Shown piece by piece: positions 52,368-60,464 of a DNA stretch of 64,000 nt (positions are counted from its first letter, which is position 1; each line of letters starts with the position of its first letter). The notes beneath the pieces are model-generated. The model was not told the origin of the DNA. It was given only the letters and a program-made list of their open reading frames with translations, and did no database searches. The stretch covers positions 1 to 64,000 of the forward strand of contig JAYVEV010000009.1 of NCBI GenBank assembly GCA_043773745.1, written 5' to 3'. The translations under genes and the position numbers were made by a program. Source of the stretch: UKL13-2 sp043773745. Its GTDB lineage: Bacteria > Pseudomonadota > Gammaproteobacteria > Burkholderiales > Usitatibacteraceae.

Positions 52368-52516
52368 TTAAGGAAGCTCTGATTAAGTCGATTTCGTTGC
52401 CATACGTTGTAAAGGGCACAAAAATATCTACTGACATATCAAACATATGCGGCGTCGATATTTTTGTACCCGCGCCTAGTCTGGCTTAGAACTCAACTTA
52501 ATCAGAGCTTCCTTAA
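52368..52516. mobile_element. MITE-like element with 21-bp terminal inverted repeats
   Basis: A 149-bp segment bounded by perfect inverted repeats of 21 bp (52368-52388 and 52496-52516, outer sequence TTAAGGAAGCTCTGATTAAG). Inside lies a second perfect 11-bp inverted pair, ACAAAAATATC/GATATTTTTGT (52418-52428 and 52457-52467). There is no coding capacity. TTAA at both outer ends could be a target-site duplication, leaving 17-bp repeats that start GGAAGCTCTGA. It looks like a non-autonomous transposon remnant mobilised by a transposase elsewhere. The baeR stop codon lies in the right repeat. Confidence 0.75.
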
Positions 52517-53199
52517 CACTCAAGCTTGTATCCCACGCCGTAAATGGATCGCAGCCAGTCTTCTTCGCCACCTGCCTCAATAATTTTGCGTCGAATATTT
52601 TTGACGTGACTATCCACCGTGCGATCGCTCACCACGCGATGATCTAAATAGAGAATGTCCATCAATTGATTGCGTGAGAACACCCGCCCCGGTGCTGCTG
52701 ACAGCGTACTGAGCAGGCGAAACTCTACTGGCGTTATGGTGATGGCGCGCCCGTTGACCGAGGCGGTAAATCGCTCGGCATCAACGACGATAGGTGCAGA
52801 ATGGGCAGTGCCGTTATCCCGGTGGACGCGTCGTAGTATTGCCCTCACACGGGCCACTACTTCACGTGGACTAAACGGCTTGCATACAAAATCATCGGCA
52901 CCCAGTTCTAGGCCGAGCAAACGATCAATTTCCTCCACTCTGGCGGTCAGAATAATAATGGGCACCTCAGAAAATGCGCGTACTTCCCGACAAATAGTCA
53001 ATCCATCTTTGCCGGGCAGCATTAGATCAAGAAGTATCAATGCAGGGGGCGACTTACGTACTGTATCGACCGCATGTGTGCCTGCAGCCAGCATTTGTAC
53101 CCGATAGCCCGTCTGAACTAAATAATCCTGCAATAACGTCGCGATTTTTGGTTCATCTTCGACAATGAGGATAGTGCCGGACTCGGTCGGCGCATTCAT
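52513..53199 (-). CDS. baeR: Envelope-stress response regulator
   Basis: OmpR-family response regulator of 228 residues. The receiver has the acidic pair at VEDE and phospho-acceptor Asp58 in LLDLMLPGKDG. IEEIDRLLGLE-like text (VEEIDRLLGLELGADD) and the winged-helix segment RVVSDRTVDSHVKNIRRK match BaeR closely. It is overlapped by four bases by baeS upstream. The TAA stop at 52513-52515 falls inside the TTAA end of a MITE-like element, and the protein ends at YGVGYKLEC, a few residues shorter than E. coli BaeR. Confidence 0.9.
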   Translation of the reverse strand: MNAPTESGTILIVEDEPKIATLLQDYLVQTGYRVQMLAAGTHAVDTVRKSPPALILLDLMLPGKDGLTICREVRAFSEVPIIILTARVEEIDRLLGLELGADDFVCKPFSPREVVARVRAILRRVHRDNGTAHSAPIVVDAERFTASVNGRAITITPVEFRLLSTLSAAPGRVFSRNQLMDILYLDHRVVSDRTVDSHVKNIRRKIIEAGGEEDWLRSIYGVGYKLEC

Positions 53200-54710
53200 A
53201 TTTCGCCTGTCAACATTGGCAGCATCAGGCTGATGCGCAAGCCGCCCAGTGGAGAGGGCACCGCGTTCATTGTGCCGCCATGCGCTTCGGCAATATTTTT
53301 GCAGATTGAAAGACCCAAACCCGCGCCACCCGCAGCGCGATTGCGTGAAGACTCGACGCGGAAGAGTCGGTCAAACAAGTGCGGCAGGTGTTGCGATGCG
53401 ACGCCGGGGGGCGAATCGTCAACATGCACACAATAGACCTGCCTCGCTGAGGAGTCCGCTTTTTCAATGCTGATACGAACCTTGCCCGGTACATTGGTAT
53501 AACGCCGCGCATTGGCTAACAGGTTACCGAACAACTGAAACAGGCGCCGCGAATCGGCGTGCACCGGCAGCACATCCCCGCTCGGACCTTCCAGAGTTAA
53601 GGTCAGCCCCGATGCTGAAAACTGCGGCGCGTGTTCATCGACTACCGCCTTTAAGAGCGCCATGAGGTCGAGCCGCGAGAAACGATATTCCAGCGCACCC
53701 GTGTCTGAAAGTGCCAGCAGGTACAAATCTTCTACGAGCGCCGTCAAACGATCGCATTCAGCCTGCAGGGACACCAAGGCCGTGGCCCCGAGTGGACGTA
53801 CGCTGTCTTGTAATGCCTGTATTTCCCCGCTCAGAATCGACAACGGAGTACGTAACTCGTGAGCGATATCAGCGCCCCATTGGCGGCGGGCTTCGCGGTT
53901 GCGCTCCAGTGTCTCTGCCAGCCGGTTGAAATCACGTGCCAAGTCACCTAGTTCGTCACCTCTCTTGGTATTAATGCGCACTTCATATTGACCTTCAACC
54001 AGTTTGTGCGTGCCGCTGCCTAACCACTTTACCGGTGCCAGCAACCAGCGTGACATCACCAGTGCGACCGCGAGCACGCCGATCAGCACGCCGATTGCGG
54101 CCAGAAGCGCGCTTTGGGTTTGCGATTGCACAAAAGCCACATCTGCTGCACTTTGCAGCGTTGGCGTCGGTGCCAGTACCAGTCGGCCAACTATTTGGCC
54201 ATTACTCATGACCGCCACGCCGGCTGAATCTCGCAGCACCTCGGGGTTGCCAATCACGCGATGACCGTCAGCAGCATAAAGCGCCACGCGCGAATTGAAA
54301 TTTAGAGCGTCAATCTGCTTTGCAGGCGGCGCTTTTCGGCCGGCTTCAGCTTGACCATCTCTGTCCGGCGGCGGTCGTCTATTGGGCGGAAGCCGATCCT
54401 CAGGAGGGGGAGCATCATCCGGTGATGGCCGTCCTTTAAATAAAGGCTCTGGCGGCAAGCGCTCGTCGCCCTCGAGAAGCCTGTTAAACGCGCGAGGATT
54501 TTCTTCGAGAAAACGCCAGTCTCCCACTTCGGTATAGCGGGTTCCTAGGCGGGCAGCAATCAGCGTCAGGCGATCAGTGCCCAGATGATTCACATATTCA
54601 AGGAAGCTGCGCTGAAAGGTGCGCTGCTGCACAAAATAAAGTGTCAGCAGTGCAGTAACGCTGATGGCGGCAAATGCCAGAAACAGGCGCTGCCAAAGTC
54701 GAATGCGCAT
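53196..54710 (-). CDS. baeS: Envelope-stress sensor histidine kinase
   Basis: Membrane sensor kinase of 504 residues. One transmembrane helix (10-28), a periplasmic domain (about 30-198), a second helix (200-222), HAMP, then HisKA with the phospho-acceptor His284 in ADIAHELRTPLS, and an HATPase with NARRYT and GGAGLGLSI. Kinase-domain text matches BaeS. The periplasmic part carries a Pro-rich, charged insertion at about 86-130 (PPPEDRLPPNRRPPPDRD). It overlaps baeR by four bases and diverges from a Spy-like gene, reproducing a stress-sensing unit. Confidence 0.9.
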   Translation of the reverse strand: MRIRLWQRLFLAFAAISVTALLTLYFVQQRTFQRSFLEYVNHLGTDRLTLIAARLGTRYTEVGDWRFLEENPRAFNRLLEGDERLPPEPLFKGRPSPDDAPPPEDRLPPNRRPPPDRDGQAEAGRKAPPAKQIDALNFNSRVALYAADGHRVIGNPEVLRDSAGVAVMSNGQIVGRLVLAPTPTLQSAADVAFVQSQTQSALLAAIGVLIGVLAVALVMSRWLLAPVKWLGSGTHKLVEGQYEVRINTKRGDELGDLARDFNRLAETLERNREARRQWGADIAHELRTPLSILSGEIQALQDSVRPLGATALVSLQAECDRLTALVEDLYLLALSDTGALEYRFSRLDLMALLKAVVDEHAPQFSASGLTLTLEGPSGDVLPVHADSRRLFQLFGNLLANARRYTNVPGKVRISIEKADSSARQVYCVHVDDSPPGVASQHLPHLFDRLFRVESSRNRAAGGAGLGLSICKNIAEAHGGTMNAVPSPLGGLRISLMLPMLTGEI

Positions 54711-54800
54711 AAGTGAAATAGAACAGAGGCCATGGTTATAAAACTTATAGCCACAGTACCTGCATTTATCGCCAAGCGGAATCCACCCCCTGCGTTTTTC

Positions 54801-54841
54801 CGCAATTTCTCCACAATTTATGCCACGTTGCTGCGCAATTT
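54801..54841. promoter_or_regulatory. Three phased CRCAATTT repeats, possible BaeR sites
   Basis: CGCAATTT (54801), CACAATTT (54812) and CGCAATTT (54834) repeat in the same direction at offsets of 11 and 22 bp. The middle copy lies in TTTCTCCACAATTTATG (54806-54822), which resembles the E. coli BaeR box TTTTTCTCCATDATTGGC. OmpR-family regulators bind direct repeats on one DNA face, so this is a good candidate operator for the Spy-like gene at 54892 and perhaps baeS. Confidence 0.55.
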
Positions 54842-54891
54842 TTTCATATCTTGGTTTCTGCTATATCACTTCATTTCTCAAAGGGGGTTTC

Positions 54892-55323
54892 ATGTTGAAA
54901 AAAATGGTCTTGCAATTTATCTTCGCTACCTCGGTCATTGTATTTGCAGGCGCGCTATTTATGCTCGGCATGATGGTTGCCCACGCACAACCTGCCGATA
55001 TGAATCGATCGGCGCCAATACGTCCTGAAGAATTGGCTCGAACCCTCGGACTTTCTGCCGAGCAAACCGTCTCGTTCCAGAACATCCTCGATGGACAACG
55101 CAAGGCAATGGAAGCATTGCAAGAGGCTATTCGTCCGCAGCGCGATGCCATCCGGGAATCAACCCACCAGAAACTGGCCAAGGTAATGAGTGCAAGCCAA
55201 CTCGCCGCGTTTGAAAAATGGCAGCAGGAAAATCGGCCACCTCGCCCGGATGGTTCTGGCCCCGGTGGTCCTAACAAGCCAAGCCAAGCTGACACGCCCT
55301 CCCCGTCTAAACGTTCCCAATAG
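54892..55323 (+). CDS. Small Spy/CpxP-like exported protein
   Basis: Periplasmic protein of 143 residues with a Sec signal peptide (about 1-33, ending AHAQP). The mature part is mainly helical (EELARTLGLSAEQTVSFQNI, ALQEAIRPQRDAIRE, KVMSASQLAAFEKWQQ), resembling the Spy/CpxP chaperone fold with LTxxQ-like turns (LSAEQ, MSASQ). The tail (about 117-143) is Pro/Gly/Ser-rich. The ATG at 54892 has AAGGGGG eight bases upstream. Beside baeSR, it is the expected Bae target, and the di-haem oxidase follows after eight bases. Confidence 0.72.
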   Translation: MLKKMVLQFIFATSVIVFAGALFMLGMMVAHAQPADMNRSAPIRPEELARTLGLSAEQTVSFQNILDGQRKAMEALQEAIRPQRDAIRESTHQKLAKVMSASQLAAFEKWQQENRPPRPDGSGPGGPNKPSQADTPSPSKRSQ

Positions 55324-55331
55324 GTGCCCTC

Positions 55332-56606
55332 ATGAACCCAATCAAGATTGCTGCGCCGTACCTTAAAAAGCATATTCTCGCAGTTGCATCAGTCATGGCT
55401 GTATTGACCTGTTTGTCGGCTGTCGCCCAATTCGCGCTGCCCGGGCCACCTCCTCCGCCACCACGGCCCGGTGCGCCACAAGGACCTCAACCCAATAATG
55501 CTCCTGGTCTGCAAGGCTTTGGGCTGGCATTAGCGGGGCTTACAGCAGATCTGATTGCCGCTTTCAACGAAGGCCGGATTGAATTCACCAATGTCGAAAC
55601 GCCAGAGAGTGGTTTGGGCCCGATTTTCAACGGCCGCTCATGTGCAGAATGTCATTCATCGCCGACAGTAGGTGGCACCAGCAATATCAATGTGACTCGG
55701 TTTGGCCGCACCACGGACGGCATGTTCGACCCACTCGAGTCGCTCGGGGGCTCACTGTTGCAGCGCTTTGCGATCAACCCGGCATTGCGCGAAATGATCC
55801 CACACGAGGCCAATGTTATTGCACAACGACAAACCACGCCGCTATTTGGCGCGGGCCTGATCGAAGCTATCCCGGACGCAGCCATTTTGCAAAATATGCT
55901 GTTACCTAAAGCCGATGGCGTGAAAGGTAAGGCTGCCGAAATCACCGATATCACCACTGGCGAAAAGCGCATCGGACACTTTGGCTGGAAAGCGCAACAG
56001 GCAAGCTTGCTCGCCTTCGCAGCCGATGCCTATGTTAATGAAATGGGCATCACCAACCGTTTTTTCCCGCATGAGAACGCGCCCAATGGCAATCAAGCGC
56101 TGCTAAACCAGTTCAAGCGAACCAGCGATCCGGAAGACCAGATTGATCCCGCAACAGGCAAAGGCGATATTGATACTGCAGCTGATTACATGCGCTATCT
56201 GGCAGCCCCGCCGCGTTTGCCGCAGACGCCGACAGCCATGCTCGGCAGTAGTGTGTTTGCGCAGGTCGGCTGCACATCATGTCATACGCCCAGTCTGCGT
56301 ACAGGGCCCAACACCATTGCCGCTTTGGACCGTGTCAATGTGAATCTTTATTCCGATTTGCTTCTGCACGATATGGGCTCCCTCAATGATGGTATCGCCC
56401 AGGGGGGCGCGACTGCACACGAAATGAAAACCCCGCCCCTATGGGGCCTGCGTGCCAGCGCGCCATATTTACACGATGGCCGTGCCAGCAATGTCGATGC
56501 CGCCATTCGAGCACATGATGGCGAGGGCGCAGCCTCGCGAAATCGTTACAACCAGCTTACGCCACAGTTACGGCAAAGCATTCTGGACTTCTTGGGGACG
56601 CTCTAA
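55332..56606 (+). CDS. Di-haem oxidoreductase (DUF1111 family)
   Basis: Exported cytochrome c-like oxidoreductase of 424 residues. After a signal peptide (about 14-32) comes a Pro-rich linker (PGPPPPPPRPGAPQGPQ), then two CxxCH haem sites: CAECH at 104-108 and CTSCH at 314-318. The second half has the P-x-L-x-G-L pattern of DHOR/MauG-like enzymes (KTPPLWGLRASAPYLHDGR). Such proteins are peroxidases or thiol/peptide oxidases; the substrate is unknown. It starts eight bases after the Spy-like gene and is probably in the same operon. Confidence 0.88.
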   Translation: MNPIKIAAPYLKKHILAVASVMAVLTCLSAVAQFALPGPPPPPPRPGAPQGPQPNNAPGLQGFGLALAGLTADLIAAFNEGRIEFTNVETPESGLGPIFNGRSCAECHSSPTVGGTSNINVTRFGRTTDGMFDPLESLGGSLLQRFAINPALREMIPHEANVIAQRQTTPLFGAGLIEAIPDAAILQNMLLPKADGVKGKAAEITDITTGEKRIGHFGWKAQQASLLAFAADAYVNEMGITNRFFPHENAPNGNQALLNQFKRTSDPEDQIDPATGKGDIDTAADYMRYLAAPPRLPQTPTAMLGSSVFAQVGCTSCHTPSLRTGPNTIAALDRVNVNLYSDLLLHDMGSLNDGIAQGGATAHEMKTPPLWGLRASAPYLHDGRASNVDAAIRAHDGEGAASRNRYNQLTPQLRQSILDFLGTL

Positions 56607-56639
56607 ACGAAATCATTCGAAGCCATTGATTGAAGCTGA

Positions 56640-56937
56640 TCAGACCTGCGGAAGCGCTATGCCTCTCACTGCAATCTTTTCGGTTTCAATCGTGTTTGCC
56701 AGCAATTTGGAGGCTTGATAAATCGCACTGATAGTCGGGGTAGGCGTGTTGGTTAACTCGCCGAGCTCAATGACCGCGCCGACCAATGCATCAATCTCAA
56801 TGGCGGGGCCCGCTTCCACATCCTGCAACATCGAGTTTTTTTCAGCGGGCAATAAAGGTGACATCTTCACCGGCCAGCGCCAGTTTGGCGCCGACGAAGC
56901 CGCCAATGGCGCCCGCGCAAACAACGCAAAATTTCAT
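56640..56937 (-). pseudogene. panE: Deleted, frameshifted 2-dehydropantoate 2-reductase remnant
   Basis: From the ATG at 56937 a 31-codon frame encodes a Rossmann start (MKFCVVCAGAIGGFVGAKLA) and ends at TGA. Downstream, a second frame encodes the family C terminus (KNSMLQDVEAGPAIEIDALVGA, then TPTPTISAIYQASKLLAN) up to a stop at 56640. The middle roughly 200 residues are missing, so this is an internal deletion with a frame change, and it cannot yield an active ketopantoate reductase. Family identity is from motif recognition. Confidence 0.75.
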
Positions 56938-57020
56938 GGTTTAGCCCTGATGTAAATGAATTTCAGAGCTATTGTGCGGCGCAGCAATCGGGCTGGCAAG
57001 TGATTTTGGTCAAGCGGATT

Positions 57021-57821
57021 TTATGGGCGTTTTCGGATCGAGTATGCAAATAGCGCTATACCCGCCACGATCATCGGCAGTGATAGCCATTGCCCCATTG
57101 AAAATCCCAGCGCCAGAAACCCCAGAAAGCTGTCCGGCTCACGCGCAAATTCGGTGATGAATCTGCCAGTGCCGTAGCCAATCAGGAACAATGCCGAGAC
57201 GGCGCCGACAGGTCTTGGCTTCTTGCTGTAAAACCACAAAATCACGAACAGCAGCAAGCCCTCAAGCAGTAATTGATAAAGCTGTGAAGGATGGCGGGCA
57301 ACTGGCCCGGCAGGATCGGTTAGCGGGAACCACATCGCCCAAGGCCAGAGATTGGGGTCGGTCACTCGGCCTGGTAATTCACCGTTAATAAAATTACCCA
57401 GTCGTCCCGCCGCGTAGCCAGTGGGCACTAGCGGCGCTATAAAGTCAGTCACTTGCCAAAACGAGCGTTTGGTTTTTCGCGCGAACAGCAACATCGCCAC
57501 CAGTACGCCGAGGAAGCCGCCGTGGAACGACATGCCGCCCTGCCACACATAAAAAATCTCAATCGGATTGGCAAGGTAATAGCTGGCCTTGTAAAAAACG
57601 ATATAACCTAAGCGCCCACCCAAAATCACGCCAAGAATGCCGTAGAACAATAAATCATCCAGATCGTTTACGGTGAAGCCCATATCCGGCCGCCGCTTCA
57701 GGTGCATACGTCCCAACACCATAAACAGGACAAAAGCCAGCACGTACATCAGGCCATACCAGCGCACGGACAATGGGCCAAGGGAAAAAATAATGGGGTC
57801 AAACTGGGGATGAATGAGCAT
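57021..57821 (-). CDS. lgt: Prolipoprotein diacylglyceryl transferase
   Basis: Integral membrane enzyme that transfers diacylglycerol to the lipobox Cys of prolipoproteins; 266 residues with about seven helices. The Lgt signature GRLGNFINGELPGR lies near residue 140, and HPSQLYQLLLEG and GYGTGRFITEFAREPD carry further catalytic residues. The start ATG at 57821 has HPQFDPIIFSLGPL as the normal family N terminus. It serves the many lipoproteins of this window (hydrolases, Ig-like protein). It is divergent from vapBC. Confidence 0.96.
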   Translation of the reverse strand: MLIHPQFDPIIFSLGPLSVRWYGLMYVLAFVLFMVLGRMHLKRRPDMGFTVNDLDDLLFYGILGVILGGRLGYIVFYKASYYLANPIEIFYVWQGGMSFHGGFLGVLVAMLLFARKTKRSFWQVTDFIAPLVPTGYAAGRLGNFINGELPGRVTDPNLWPWAMWFPLTDPAGPVARHPSQLYQLLLEGLLLFVILWFYSKKPRPVGAVSALFLIGYGTGRFITEFAREPDSFLGFLALGFSMGQWLSLPMIVAGIALFAYSIRKRP

Positions 57822-57856
57822 GGGCTTTTGTGTTGGGTTCTGGTGTCAAATCAATG

Positions 57857-57894
57857 TTGACGATTGGGTGTTCAGTATATACAGTGTGTATATA
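57857..57894 (+). promoter_or_regulatory. vapBC promoter with a TATATACA palindrome
   Basis: TTGACG (57857-57862) and a TACAGT -10 candidate (57880-57885, 17-bp spacer) precede vapB. TATATACA-GTG-TGTATATA (57876-57894) is a perfect 8-bp inverted repeat with a three-base centre, overlapping the -10. This fits autorepression by VapBC, the known mode of the family. Confidence 0.6.
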
Positions 57895-57916
57895 TTATCT
57901 CAAGCAAGGCCGCAAA

Positions 57917-58228
57917 ATGGCAACGACCACAAGAACATTCAAAAGCGGCAATTCCATCGCGGTACGCATACCACGTGAGTTTAACCTTGAACCGGGCAAA
58001 ACTCTTGAAATCAAGCGGCGCGGCAAAGAGCTTATTTTAGTCGAGCATGAAGAAACTCTTGCTGGACTGATTAATGCATTCAAATCATTCCCAGCGGATT
58101 TTTTCGCCGACGGTAGAAATGATGCCATGCCGCGGCTAATTCCTGCATTTGAACCAGCTAAAAATAGTAAACAAAAAACCGGTATAAAAACGGCTGCAAC
58201 TTTAGCGCTGCGTAAAAGAAAAGTTTAA
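57917..58228 (+). CDS. vapB: Antitoxin of a VapBC pair, AbrB-like
   Basis: Antitoxin of 103 residues. The N-terminal AbrB/SpoVT-like DNA-binding fold is clear (RTFKSGNSIAVRIPREFNL, residues 6-24) and the C-terminal part is basic (KNSKQKTGIKTA to RKRKV), expected to wrap around the toxin. The ATG at 57917 places the fold at the N terminus; an upstream in-frame TTG is rejected. It precedes the toxin gene by three bases. Confidence 0.88.
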   Translation: MATTTRTFKSGNSIAVRIPREFNLEPGKTLEIKRRGKELILVEHEETLAGLINAFKSFPADFFADGRNDAMPRLIPAFEPAKNSKQKTGIKTAATLALRKRKV

Positions 58229-58231
58229 GCT

Positions 58232-58636
58232 GTGCTTCGATACATGTTCGATACTAACATCTGCATTTATGCCTCAAAAGGCAGTTTCCCCGCGCTTGAA
58301 CGCAAATTGCCAACGCTCAAAAAGGGTGAAGCATGCGTATCAATTATTACGCTGGGCGAACTGTTGCACGGTGCCGAAAAAAGTATCCAAAAAGCATCAT
58401 CCCTAGCGGCGATACGAACCACGATTTCGTTTCTGCCTGTTATGCCAATCGACGAAAGCGTAGCCACTCATTACGCTGAAATTCGTTCCTGTCTCGAACG
58501 CAAAGGCACACCGATCAGCGCCAACGATCTGTGGATCGCTGCTCATGCGCTAGCTGAAAATTTAACCTTAGTGACGAATAACGAACGCAACTTCAAGCGC
58601 GTGCCCAAATTGAAAATTGAAAACTGGACGAAATAA
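58232..58636 (+). CDS. vapC: VapC PIN-domain toxin
   Basis: PIN-domain ribonuclease toxin of 134 residues. The N terminus MLRYMFDTNICIY is the usual VapC start, giving Asp7; further acidic active-site residues are Glu43 and Asp99 in ANDLWIAAHA, and the LVTNNERNF segment follows. The start is GTG at 58232; an ATG at 58244 would cut off Arg/Tyr residues of the fold. It targets RNA (often initiator tRNA in this family) when VapB is lost. It lies between lgt and ilvD, two bases before ilvD. Confidence 0.9.
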   Translation: MLRYMFDTNICIYASKGSFPALERKLPTLKKGEACVSIITLGELLHGAEKSIQKASSLAAIRTTISFLPVMPIDESVATHYAEIRSCLERKGTPISANDLWIAAHALAENLTLVTNNERNFKRVPKLKIENWTK

Positions 58637-58638
58637 TC

Positions 58639-60324
58639 ATGAACATCCCGACTGAACCAAAATACCGCTCATTCACCATCACTCAAGGCAACGAACGCGC
58701 GCCCAATCGCTCCATGCTGCGCGGCATTGGCTATAAGGATGAAGATTTCAAAAAGCCCTTCGTCGGGTTGGCTAGCGGACATTCCACGCTCAACCCGTGC
58801 AACGCCGGCATTCGCCCCTTGGCCGATGCCGCTGATTTGGCGATTCGCGCTGCCGGCGGCATGCCGCAAATGTTCGGCACCATCACTGTTACCGACGGGA
58901 TTTCGATGGGTACCGAGGGCATGAAATATTCGCTGGTGTCGCGCGAGGTGATTGCAGATTCCATCGAGACCGCCTGCCAGTCGCAATTCATGGATGGTGT
59001 AATGACCATCGGCGGCTGCGATAAAAATATGCCTGGCGCGATGATCGGTATTTGTCGCATGAATATCCCCGCCATTTTTGTTTATGGCGGCACGATCAAG
59101 CCCGGTCATTACAAGGGCCAGGACTTGCAGGTAGTAAGCGTGTTTGAAGCCGTCGGTGCATTCAACGCGGGCAAAATGAGTGAGGAAGATTTCGGCTGCA
59201 TTGAGCGTTGTGCGATCCCCGGTGTGGGTGCGTGCGGCGGCATGTATACCGCTAACACCATGTCATCCGCGTTCGAGGCGCTGGGCATGTCGTTGCCGTT
59301 TTCATCCACCATGGCGGCGGAAGATTATGAAAAAATCGAGAGCACCGAAGAAAGCGCGCGGGTGTTGTTGAATGCGATTAAAAACAATATTCGTCCGCGC
59401 GATATTGTCACACGCAAGTCGCTTGAAAATGCCGTCGCCGTCATCATGGCCGTAGGCGGCTCCACCAATGCCGTGTTGCATTTTCTGGCTATTGCTCACG
59501 CCGCCGATGTGGAATGGACCATTGATGATTTCGAGCGAATGCGTCGCAAGGTCGGTGTATTCTGTGATCTGAAACCGTCCGGCAAATATGTCGCGGTGGA
59601 TTTGCACAAAGCGGGCGGTGTCCCGCAAGTGATGAAAATGCTGCTGAATGCGGGTCTCCTGCACGGTGATTGCATGACCATCACCGGCAAGACGATTGCC
59701 GAAACATTGAAAGATATTCCCGATGCGCCGAGAGCCGATCAGGATGTGATCCGTCCTTACGATAAACCCATGTACAAAGAAGGCCATCTCGCCATTCTCA
59801 AAGGCAATATCGCGCCCGAAGGCTGTGTAGCTAAAATTACCGGCCTCAAGAATCCTGTCATCACTGGTCCGGCCCGAGTATTTGATTCAGAGCCGGAACT
59901 CATGGCCTCGATCATGGCCGATTCGATCAAGGCAGGTGATGTGATCGTACTCCGCTACGAGGGGCCCAAAGGTGGTCCCGGCATGCGCGAAATGCTTGCG
60001 CCGACATCAGCCCTCATCGGCAAAGGCTTAGGTGAAAGTGTTGGCTTAATCACCGACGGTCGGTTCTCCGGTGGCACATGGGGAATGGTCGTGGGGCACG
60101 TCGCACCTGAAGCGTATGTAGGTGGTGTGATCGCTTTGATACATGAAGGCGATAGCGTCACCATTGATGCCCATAAATTGCTGTTGCAATTGAATGTGCC
60201 TGATGCGGAAATTGAGGCGAGACGCGCATTGTGGAAAGCGCCTTCGCCAAGATATACGCGTGGTGTGCTGGGGAAATATTTCAAGTTGGTGGGGACGGCT
60301 AGTAAGGGTGCAGTTACGGATTGA
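58639..60324 (+). CDS. ilvD: Dihydroxy-acid dehydratase
   Basis: Fe-S dehydratase in valine, leucine and isoleucine synthesis, 561 residues. Signature CDKNMPGAMIG is near residue 125, GACGGMYTANTM near 194, and GRFSGGTWGMVVGHV in the C-terminal part. Cys at CNAG, CDKN and CGGM are the expected cluster ligands. The ATG lies two bases after the vapC stop, so ilvD may be partly transcribed from the vapBC promoter, an unusual dependency for a housekeeping gene. Confidence 0.95.
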   Translation: MNIPTEPKYRSFTITQGNERAPNRSMLRGIGYKDEDFKKPFVGLASGHSTLNPCNAGIRPLADAADLAIRAAGGMPQMFGTITVTDGISMGTEGMKYSLVSREVIADSIETACQSQFMDGVMTIGGCDKNMPGAMIGICRMNIPAIFVYGGTIKPGHYKGQDLQVVSVFEAVGAFNAGKMSEEDFGCIERCAIPGVGACGGMYTANTMSSAFEALGMSLPFSSTMAAEDYEKIESTEESARVLLNAIKNNIRPRDIVTRKSLENAVAVIMAVGGSTNAVLHFLAIAHAADVEWTIDDFERMRRKVGVFCDLKPSGKYVAVDLHKAGGVPQVMKMLLNAGLLHGDCMTITGKTIAETLKDIPDAPRADQDVIRPYDKPMYKEGHLAILKGNIAPEGCVAKITGLKNPVITGPARVFDSEPELMASIMADSIKAGDVIVLRYEGPKGGPGMREMLAPTSALIGKGLGESVGLITDGRFSGGTWGMVVGHVAPEAYVGGVIALIHEGDSVTIDAHKLLLQLNVPDAEIEARRALWKAPSPRYTRGVLGKYFKLVGTASKGAVTD

Positions 60325-60464
60325 AAGTTGTAACGCTCTACGGTTAAATAATTTCTGCGGAACGTATGTCTATATTTGAAATCAAATTGTCATTATTTTC
60401 GTCTGCTGCATTTTTTGCATTCGCGGCAAGCCCACATTAATTCCCAGCCAATACTGATTACTTC

